Origin: JBFKMV01 sp041629655
GTDB taxonomy: Bacteria > Acidobacteriota > Polarisedimenticolia > Polarisedimenticolales > Polarisedimenticolaceae
DNA length: 45,496 nucleotides
NCBI GenBank assembly: GCA_041629655.1
Contig: JBFKMV010000016.1
Location: 1 to 45,496 of the forward strand
Direction: 5' to 3'
Both the position numbers and the translations under genes were made by a program. Below, piece by piece: positions 40,021 through 45,496 of this stretch; position 1 is the stretch's first letter, and each line of letters starts with the position of its first letter. The notes under the pieces were generated by a model. It saw nothing but the letters and a program-made list of their open reading frames with translations. It ran no database searches and was not told the origin of the DNA.

Positions 40021-41124
40021 TCAGCCCTGCCCGGCCGCGGACGGCTCGGTCGGCCCGGACGGCTCGGCGTCGCCGCCGGTCAGGTCGGCGTCCACGATCT
40101 CGACCGTGGCCGCCTCGCGCAGCTCGGCCAGCTTGCTGCGGACCGCGTCGTTCTCCTGCTGCTGGGCCACCAGCAGCGAGAGGGTCGGCTTGACCTCCTC
40201 GAACGACAGCTGCCGCGGCTCCTTGCGGTCGAGCACCTTGACGATGTTGAAGCCGAACGGGGTCTCGAAGATCTCGGTCACCTCGCCGATCGGCGTGCCG
40301 AACGCCAGCTCCTCGAACTTGGGCACCATGTCGCCGCGCTTGAAGAACCCCAGGTCGCCGCCCGACGCGGCGCTGGGGACCTGCGAGTACGCGCGCGCCA
40401 CCTCGCCGAAGTCCTTGCCGTCCTGGATCTCCTGGTACGCCTGCTCGATCCGCTTGCGCGCCTCGGTACGCCTCGATTCGGGGTCCTCCGGGGTGACCTT
40501 GACCAGGATGAACGCGGCGCGCACCTGCTCGCCGTCCTTGAACTCGGTCTTGCGCTCGTCGTAGATCTTGCGCACCAGCTGCTCGTCCACCTGCACCGCG
40601 CCGGTGAGCGACTCGGTGAACATGCTCTGCAGGAGCTGCCGCTCGGTCTCCTCGCGCAGGCTGTTCTCGGTGAGCTTGGAGGCGGCGAGGTAGTTGCGGT
40701 AGGCCTGCTCGGATTCGAACCCGGCCTTGATCTCGTCGATCATCTGCTCGACGCGGGCGGGGTCGGCCTGCATCCCGGCCTCGCGCGCGGCCTGGACCAT
40801 CAGCTCGGAAGCGATCACCAGGTCGAGCACCTGCCGGCGCATCATGCGCTCCTGCTCCTCGTCGAGCACGACGCCCTGGGACTGGAGCTGGAACTTGCTG
40901 AACTCGGTCGCCTCCATCAGCCGGCGGCCGTCGATCGCCTGTCCGTTGACCTGCGCCACGACGCGGGCCAGCTCCTCGTCGGAGGGCATGTCGGGGGGCG
41001 GCACCGCACTCGGCCCGGCGGCGTCGGCCCCGCTCGCCGGGTCGGCTCCCCCTCCGCAGCCGGCGAGCGCCGCCACGACCGTCACGAGCAGGATCCAACG
41101 CGTCCAATCGAGCTTCAAAAGCAT
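40021..41124 (-). CDS. Peptidyl-prolyl isomerase lipoprotein (SurA/PrsA type)
   Basis: 367 residues. A lipobox (VVAALAGCGG) makes it a lipoprotein. A SurA N-terminal-like helical domain (about 55-190, VNGQAIDGRRLMEATEF...) precedes a parvulin domain (about 195-300) with VRAAFILVKV, ARAYSQVPSAASGGDLGFFKRGDMVPKFEELAF and TPFGFNIVKVLDRK, the usual parvulin active-site region. It likely helps fold outer-membrane or secreted proteins in the periplasm. The start follows GGAGG. It is divergent from the ECF sigma operon. Confidence 0.92.
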   Translation of the reverse strand: MLLKLDWTRWILLVTVVAALAGCGGGADPASGADAAGPSAVPPPDMPSDEELARVVAQVNGQAIDGRRLMEATEFSKFQLQSQGVVLDEEQERMMRRQVLDLVIASELMVQAAREAGMQADPARVEQMIDEIKAGFESEQAYRNYLAASKLTENSLREETERQLLQSMFTESLTGAVQVDEQLVRKIYDERKTEFKDGEQVRAAFILVKVTPEDPESRRTEARKRIEQAYQEIQDGKDFGEVARAYSQVPSAASGGDLGFFKRGDMVPKFEELAFGTPIGEVTEIFETPFGFNIVKVLDRKEPRQLSFEEVKPTLSLLVAQQQENDAVRSKLAELREAATVEIVDADLTGGDAEPSGPTEPSAAGQG

Positions 41125-41261
41125 GATTCACCGACCTCCGTACGCTGTCCGGCCTGAGGGGGATTCGAAGCCCTCCATGATACGGCGCGGCCGGGAGGTC
41201 TTCAACCGCCAAAACCGTCCTGGATCCGTCGGCTTGACGCGGCCCCCGGGAAGGAGTGAAC

Positions 41262-41900
41262 TTGGCGGCGATGGACGGAATCCGGGAACCAGCGGCGGAA
41301 TCCGGTGTCCATGGGAACGAGGGCGCGGAGAACGAACGGGAGACCGCCGAGCTGCTCGACGGGATCCGGCGCGGCGATCCCGACGCCTTCGAGGCCCTCG
41401 CCCGGCAGTGCGCGCCCCGGCTGTTCCGGCTGGCGCTGAGGCTGACGGGCCGGCGGGAGGATGCCGAGGACCTGGTGCAGGAGACGCTGGTGCGGGCGTT
41501 GCCCGCGCTGCGGCGGTTCGAGGGACGCGCGCGATTGTCGACGTACCTCGTGCGGGCGCTCGGGAACCTGTGGAAGAACCGCCTCCGCTCGCGGTCGCGC
41601 TCGCCGATCGTGCGCTGGTTCAAGCGCGGCGACGAGGGGTCGGAGGAGCCCGGTGCCGCGCTGCCCGACGGAGCGCCGGATCCACTCGAGCAGCTGCAGG
41701 CACAGGACCGGGCGGCGGGCGTGCGCGCCGCGGTGGCGCGGCTCGAACCCGACCGCCGACTGACGCTGCTGTTGCGGGAGGTCGAGGAGCTGTCGTACGA
41801 GGAGATCGCCGCGATCACCGCGGTCCCCGTCGGGACCGTGAGGTCGCGGCTGGCACGCGCGCGGGACGACCTGCGACGCCTGCTGAAGACGAGACCGTGA
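41262..41900 (+). CDS. ECF-type RNA polymerase sigma factor
   Basis: About 212 residues from the TTG at 41262, which lies 5 nt behind AAGGAG. The ATG at 41271 is 14 nt away and a less likely choice. Sigma region 2 is DPDAFEALARQCAPRLFRLALRLTGRREDAEDLVQETLVRAL, and region 4 is RLTLLLREVEELSYEEIAAITAVPVGTVRSRLARARDDLRRLL with its helix-turn-helix. The factor directs RNA polymerase to an alternative promoter set. The next gene, overlapping by ATGA-type coupling, encodes its probable anti-sigma partner. Confidence 0.92.
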   Translation: MAAMDGIREPAAESGVHGNEGAENERETAELLDGIRRGDPDAFEALARQCAPRLFRLALRLTGRREDAEDLVQETLVRALPALRRFEGRARLSTYLVRALGNLWKNRLRSRSRSPIVRWFKRGDEGSEEPGAALPDGAPDPLEQLQAQDRAAGVRAAVARLEPDRRLTLLLREVEELSYEEIAAITAVPVGTVRSRLARARDDLRRLLKTRP

Positions 41901-43024
41901 TGCACGACGAGCTGGAGCAACGGCTTTCGGATTACCTGGACGGTCGGCTCGACCCGGCCGAGCGGGCGCGTTTCGACGAACGCCTGGCCCGCGACGCCGA
42001 GCTGCGCGCGCGGCTCGAGGAGTACCGCGCCATCGGTAGCGCGTTGCGTGACGATCCGGCCGAGCTGCCGCCGGGGTTCTACGCCCGGGCGCGCGAGCGC
42101 TTCGAAACCGCGCACGGGAAACAGCGCTGGTTCCGGCCGCTGTCGTGGGAAGCCGTGGGCGCGCTGGCGGCGGCCGGGCTGGTGCTGGCGCTGTTCCTGC
42201 CCGAGATGATGCGCGATCGCTCGTTCGAGCTGCCGCTGCGGCAGGCCGTGCCCGCGAAGAACCGGCAGCCCGCCGTGGCGGAACCCCGGCCGGCCGAAAC
42301 GCCCGACGCGAGGGCGCCGCTGGAGCAGAGCGCGCCGGAGAGCGAGGCCGGGAGCAAGCCGCAGGAACCGCGGCGCAAGCGTGCCGAGGACGAGCGCGAG
42401 CCCGTGCAGCAGACGCCGGGCAAGGACGAGCCGCGGCAGGACGCCGCCTTCGCGCCGGCTCCTCCCGAGGCGGCGCGGCGGGAGCGACAGCTGGAGCAGA
42501 GCAAGCCCGCCGCGGCCCCCGCTCCCGAGGACGCGTCGTACCGGGAATACGAGGAATCGAGGGACTTCCTGCGCGAAGACGTGGCGGGGGACCGTGCCGC
42601 GGCGGCCCCGCTCGACGCGCCGGTCGCCGGGTTCTTCGACCTGGACGTGGCCCCGCAGCCGCCGCTCGCGGTGGCGCCGCTCGCGACGGGCGTCGTCGCG
42701 CCGAACGAGGTTCGCGTTGTGGCGGGCCAAACCGAGGGCGAGAGCAAGCGCCGCCTCGCCGCGCGGGTCTCCGAGCCCGACGCGGCAGCCGGGGGCGAGG
42801 ATGTCTCCGGGCTGCGCCCCGACCCGCGCACGCAGCGTCTGGTGTTGATCGGCCCGCGGTCCTACCCCTTCGACTGCGCAGCGATCCGGCTGCTCGCCGG
42901 GCCGACGCTGCGCGTCGTGGTGCCGCCCGCCGGCGCTGCCGACGAGACGGCGCCCGGAGGCTGCGCGTTGATCGTGCTCGCGGGGTTCAGCACGGTCGAG
43001 GTCGTCGAACCGGGTCCCGAATGA
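41900..43024 (+). CDS. Putative anti-sigma factor, membrane protein with long Pro/Ala-rich outer region
   Basis: 374 residues. The N-terminal about 60 residues (DELEQRLSDYLDGRLDPAERARFDERLARDAELRARLEEY) match the sigma-binding helices of anti-sigma factors, but the HxxxCxxC zinc site is absent. One membrane helix lies at about 83-101. Then come about 170 residues rich in Pro, Glu, Gln and Arg, and a compact C-terminal part with VLIGPRSYPFDCAAIRLLAGP. A link to a stress signal outside the membrane is inferred. The start overlaps the sigma gene's stop (TGATG). Confidence 0.8.
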   Translation: MHDELEQRLSDYLDGRLDPAERARFDERLARDAELRARLEEYRAIGSALRDDPAELPPGFYARARERFETAHGKQRWFRPLSWEAVGALAAAGLVLALFLPEMMRDRSFELPLRQAVPAKNRQPAVAEPRPAETPDARAPLEQSAPESEAGSKPQEPRRKRAEDEREPVQQTPGKDEPRQDAAFAPAPPEAARRERQLEQSKPAAAPAPEDASYREYEESRDFLREDVAGDRAAAAPLDAPVAGFFDLDVAPQPPLAVAPLATGVVAPNEVRVVAGQTEGESKRRLAARVSEPDAAAGGEDVSGLRPDPRTQRLVLIGPRSYPFDCAAIRLLAGPTLRVVVPPAGAADETAPGGCALIVLAGFSTVEVVEPGPE

Positions 43025-43341
43025 GTGACGGGAGCGAGCACCCGGGCGACGACCCCGTCGTCGTGCCGATCGAGGATCACCTCGACCTGCACCCGTTCCG
43101 CCCGCGCGAGGTCAAGTCGGTGGTCGAGGCCTACCTCGACGCGGCGACCGAGCGCGGGTTCCGCGAGGTGCGGCTGATCCACGGGCGCGGGATCGGGGTC
43201 CAGCGCGAGATCGTGCGCTCGGTGCTGGGCCGGCGCCGGGACGTGCTCTCGTTCGCCGACGCCCCGGCCGAGCGCGGCGGCTGGGGCGCCACCGTGGTGC
43301 GCCTGCGGGGCGGCGTCGACGCGCCGGGCGGGGCGGATTGA
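43021..43341 (+). CDS. Smr-domain protein
   Basis: 106 residues. A single Smr (MutS-related) domain with LDLHPFRPREVKSVVEAYLDAA, the LIHGRGIGVQREIVRSVLG loop and a final GGWGATVVRL strand. Small Smr proteins bind or nick nucleic acid, and the HGRG loop is the supposed active site. The ATG overlaps the anti-sigma stop by ATGA, so it belongs to the sigma operon. Confidence 0.9.
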   Translation: MSDGSEHPGDDPVVVPIEDHLDLHPFRPREVKSVVEAYLDAATERGFREVRLIHGRGIGVQREIVRSVLGRRRDVLSFADAPAERGGWGATVVRLRGGVDAPGGAD

Positions 43342-43372
43342 CGGGGCGGACACGCTGCTCCACAATCGAAGC

Positions 43373-43663
43373 ATGGCCGACAAAGTCAGTCTGGAGTGCC
43401 CCTGCTGCCGGACCAAGCTGGTGGTCGACGTGCAGACCGGCGACGTGTTGTCCGAGGAGCGGCCCAAGGGCCCGACCCGCAGCTTCGAGGCCGCGCTGAG
43501 CGACGTGCGCTCGGGCGCGGCGCGGCGCGAGGAAGCGTTCAGCAAGGCCTTCGACCAGACCCGGCGCCTGGACTCGGTGCTGGAGAAGAAGTTCGAGGAA
43601 GCCAGGAAGAAGGCCGACCAGGATCCGGACAAGAAGCCCAAGAGCCCGTTCGACCTGGACTGA
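43373..43663 (+). CDS. Small protein with N-terminal Cys cluster and charged helix
   Basis: 96 residues. LECPCCRTKLVVDVQTGDVLSEE at the start resembles one half of a zinc ribbon (Cys9, Cys11, Cys12), but the second Cys pair is missing. The rest is a long charged helix (REEAFSKAFDQTRRLDSVLEKKFEEARKKADQ). I do not recognise the family. CACAAT lies 6 nt before the ATG, a weak match to the leaderless pattern elsewhere in the window. It is followed at 4 nt by the DUF547 gene. Confidence 0.75.
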   Translation: MADKVSLECPCCRTKLVVDVQTGDVLSEERPKGPTRSFEAALSDVRSGAARREEAFSKAFDQTRRLDSVLEKKFEEARKKADQDPDKKPKSPFDLD

Positions 43664-43667
43664 GCGC

Positions 43668-44603
43668 GTGTTGCGACGGGTCGTGTCGCTGGGTCTCTCG
43701 ATCGCGCTGTGGCCCGGCGCCGCGGGCGGCGCCGGCGCGCCCGCGCCGGACCACGCCGAGCTGGACCGCATCCTGCGCACCCACGTGCGCGACGAGCGCG
43801 TGGACTACCTGCTGCTGCGCAAGCACGACGGCGAGGCTCTCGGCCGCTACCTGGACGGCCTGTCGCGGGTCGACGTGAACGCGCTTCATGAGCGGGAGCG
43901 GCTCGCGCTGTATTTCAACCTGTACAACGCGGCGATGCTCCGCGCGGTGATCGACCGGTTTCACGCGGACTACACGCCGGCCGAGGATTCGTGGTCGGTG
44001 TTCGACGAGCCGCTGATCCGGTTCGGCGAGCGGCGCCTGTCGCTGAACGCGCTGGAGCACGAGGTGTTGCGCCGGGAATTCCGCGAGCCGCGCCTGCACG
44101 TGGCGCTGGTGTGCGCGGCGCGCTCGTGCCCCCCGTTGCTGCCGCGCGCCTATCGCGGCGAAGATCTCGATGCGGTGCTGGACGGCAACATGCGGCGCTT
44201 CCTCCGCGACCCGACGCGCAACCGCATCGACCGCAAGGGCCGCCGTCTCGTGCTGTCGCGACTGTTCGACTGGTACGCCGAGGACTTCGGTGGACCGTCC
44301 GCCGTGGCGGCCTGGGTCGACCGCTACGTCGACGGCGACGTGACCGGCTACGCCGTGGAGTTTCTGGAGTACTCGTGGGAGCTGAACCTGGCTCCTCCGG
44401 CCGCCGGACGCTGGGTCGCGATCGACGTCGAGCGCAGCCCGCTGCGCGCCGGGCCGGGCGACGCGGCCGGCGGCGGCGAAGCGCGGCGGGGCGAGGTGCT
44501 CGAGGTGCTCGAGGAACGCGGGGGCTGGCTGCGCGTCGACATCCCCGGCGGCGGCGCGGTTTGGGTCGGCGCCCGTGACACCCGCCCGTGGAGCTTGCGC
44601 TAA
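43668..44603 (+). CDS. DUF547 secreted protein with C-terminal SH3-like domain
   Basis: 311 residues from GTG, with a signal peptide. DERVDYLLLRKHDGEALGRYL and ERLALYFNLYNAAMLRAVID, then EHEVLRREFREPRLHVALVCAARSCPPL, are the DUF547 core, with His and Cys residues in place. The extra C-terminal 65 residues (GEVLEVLEERGGWLRVDIPGGGAVWVGARDTRPW) look like a bacterial SH3 fold, unusual for the family. SH3 domains often bind cell wall, which suggests a periplasmic or surface location. The family's reaction is not established. The stop overlaps the opposing gene by 4 nt. Confidence 0.88.
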   Translation: MLRRVVSLGLSIALWPGAAGGAGAPAPDHAELDRILRTHVRDERVDYLLLRKHDGEALGRYLDGLSRVDVNALHERERLALYFNLYNAAMLRAVIDRFHADYTPAEDSWSVFDEPLIRFGERRLSLNALEHEVLRREFREPRLHVALVCAARSCPPLLPRAYRGEDLDAVLDGNMRRFLRDPTRNRIDRKGRRLVLSRLFDWYAEDFGGPSAVAAWVDRYVDGDVTGYAVEFLEYSWELNLAPPAAGRWVAIDVERSPLRAGPGDAAGGGEARRGEVLEVLEERGGWLRVDIPGGGAVWVGARDTRPWSLR

Positions 44604-45262
44604 CGCAGCAGGTCGTGGTCGAAGGTCAGCGCGCGGGCGACCTCCATCACGCGCTCGCGGGCCTGCTCGGCGTCGGCGCAGCCGTCCGCGGTGCCGGCGT
44701 CTCCGCACAGCGTGACCCGCGGCTCGGGGTCGGAAGCCTCGTGCCGGGCCCAGGGCATGCCTTCCTCCTCGGCCAGCTCGACGACGCGCTCCAGCAGGCG
44801 GTCGAGCTTGCCCCGCGCCCGCACCAGCACCACCTCCTCGTCGTCCTGGACCACGACCAGGAGGCCCTGGATCGAGTCGTCCTCGATCCGCGCGAACAGC
44901 AGCACGTGCTCGTCACCGTCGCACACCCGGACCACGGGCTCCCACTCCGCAAACCGCATGCGGCACAGCTCGTTGGCGTCGTCGCCGCGCGCCGCCGCGC
45001 CCAGCACGCGGTAGACCCCGACCTCCACCCGCCGCACCCCGCGCAGCGGGAGCTCGTCGGCCATGCCCGCGATGCGGACACCCTGCCGCACGAAGAACAG
45101 CGTGGGGCGGCCCATCCGCAGCCCGAACTCGCGATCCAGCCGCAAGTCGGACAGCTGGGCCACCTCGCGGCGCAGATCGCGGCCGGGTCCGCGGAACCAG
45201 CAGCCCGCGGCGAACGTGGACGACAGCACCAGCAGCACGGCGACCCAGGTTCTCCGGCTCAT
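44600..45262 (-). CDS. DUF4252-like lipoprotein
   Basis: 220 residues. A lipobox (SSTFAAGCW, Cys near 21) marks it as a lipoprotein. The body follows the DUF4252 pattern: repeated beta strands such as VRRVEVGVYRVLG, HVLLFARIEDDSIQGLLVVVQDDEEVVLVRARGKLDRLLERVVELA. The C-terminal part has extra cysteines. The ATG has GGGAGGG 6-7 nt upstream. It lies 15 nt behind another DUF4252 gene on the same strand, probably a tandem duplicate. Function is unknown. Confidence 0.82.
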   Translation of the reverse strand: MSRRTWVAVLLVLSSTFAAGCWFRGPGRDLRREVAQLSDLRLDREFGLRMGRPTLFFVRQGVRIAGMADELPLRGVRRVEVGVYRVLGAAARGDDANELCRMRFAEWEPVVRVCDGDEHVLLFARIEDDSIQGLLVVVQDDEEVVLVRARGKLDRLLERVVELAEEEGMPWARHEASDPEPRVTLCGDAGTADGCADAEQARERVMEVARALTFDHDLLR

Positions 45263-45277
45263 GGCATCCCTCCCCCC

Positions 45278-45496
45278 TCAGTCGTCGTCCCGCTTGATCT
45301 CGATCTCGTCCAGCCCCGGCAGGTCGAACTGGTCGGCGATCGCCTCGATCCGGGCCAGGTCGATCAGGCCCGCGATGTTGGTGAACACGATCTCGTCCCC
45401 GTCGGTGATCAGCACCACGAGGCCCAGCAGCAGGTCGTCCCGGGGCAGCACGAGCACGCGCACCGTCTCGTCGCCCTCGCGCACCATCGCGACGCG
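45278..45496 (-). CDS. DUF4252 protein, C-terminal part only
   Basis: The last 72 residues of a gene that begins beyond the right edge. MVREGDETVRVLVLPRDDLLLGLVVLITDGDEIVFTNIAGLIDLARIEAIA is the conserved C-terminal repeat of DUF4252, with the VNI(F/V)TNIAG-like strand. It precedes the lipoprotein paralogue by 15 nt and is likely in the same transcription unit. Confidence 0.75.
   Translation of the reverse strand, partial: RVAMVREGDETVRVLVLPRDDLLLGLVVLITDGDEIVFTNIAGLIDLARIEAIADQFDLPGLDEIEIKRDDD

Noticed and set aside
1..45496. CRISPR arrays, insertion sequences, phage genes, integrases, rRNA and tRNA genes
   Set aside because: Reading through both strands I saw no spaced direct repeats, transposase or integrase motifs (DDE, Tyr recombinase), and no rRNA or tRNA sequences. 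Short RNAs cannot be excluded by eye.

Overview
This is a GC-rich, densely coding stretch of a diderm (Gram-negative-type) bacterial chromosome. It holds about 47 intact or edge-cut genes plus one gene remnant, and no gap between genes exceeds about 220 bases. The envelope genes (an LpxL-like acyltransferase, many lipoproteins, an O-antigen-ligase-like protein and several glycosyltransferases) point to an LPS-bearing cell. The mix of a Pkn-type kinase with TPR repeats, CarboxypepD_reg, DUF4252, DUF1684, DUF547, FG-GAP and PD40 proteins, a large secreted trypsin-like protease and a selenoproteome suggests Acidobacteriota (Thermoanaerobaculia-like). That placement is inference only. I see no mobile elements, CRISPR arrays, rRNA or tRNA genes.

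The central discovery is three selenoprotein genes, each with an in-frame UGA that a standard gene caller reads as stop. (1) 6514-7914 (minus) is a B12-binding-like radical SAM protein whose reading frame continues through UGA to give a Cys-Sec-Ala-Glu-Pro tail. (2) 8021-8734 (plus) is a membrane-anchored DsbA-like thiol oxidoreductase with Sec-Pro-Tyr-Cys at its active site. (3) 25142-25375 (plus) is a SelW/SelT/SelH-type (Rdx) protein with Cys-x-x-Sec. Each UGA is followed at 18-21 nt by a perfect short hairpin with a GGUC loop, the shape of a bacterial SECIS. Genes 1 and 2 are divergent neighbours sharing a promoter region of about 100 bp. Gene 3 leads an operon with proline dehydrogenase.

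Layout. 1-6.4 kb: secreted proteins (PDZ protein, trypsin-like protease, small secreted protein, seven-bladed FG-GAP propeller). 6.5-8.7 kb: the selenoprotein pair. 8.7-16.6 kb: lipid A-type acyltransferase, GT2 glycosyltransferase, a PfkB kinase-DUF1684 pair, a tightly overlapped aminotransferase-DUF456-histidine phosphatase operon, a GntR regulator, and infC with an AUC start codon and no rpmI-rplT behind it. 16.7-24.7 kb: macrodomain protein, QueF, Ser/Thr kinase with TPRs, glyoxalase I, a degenerate receiver-HisKA protein, an HtrA-type protease, N-formylglutamate amidohydrolase and a TSUP permease. 24.8-29.4 kb: YciI-like protein, SelW-like-ProDH-PD40 operon, a CarboxypepD_reg protein, a NadS-like remnant, DUF2231 and a CbpA-type DnaJ. 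29.5-39.0 kb: a polysaccharide cluster of six glycosyltransferase genes, one a GT2-GT2-methyltransferase fusion, plus a polymerase/ligase. 39.0-45.5 kb: secreted protein, SurA/PrsA-type lipoprotein, an ECF sigma-anti-sigma-Smr-DUF547 operon and two DUF4252 genes.

Expression signals: several genes have a TANNNT box only 6-8 nt before the start codon and no Shine-Dalgarno sequence, which suggests leaderless mRNAs. Others have clear GGAGG-type sites. Many neighbours overlap by 1-7 nt (ATGA, GTGA, TTGA, TGATG), indicating translational coupling.
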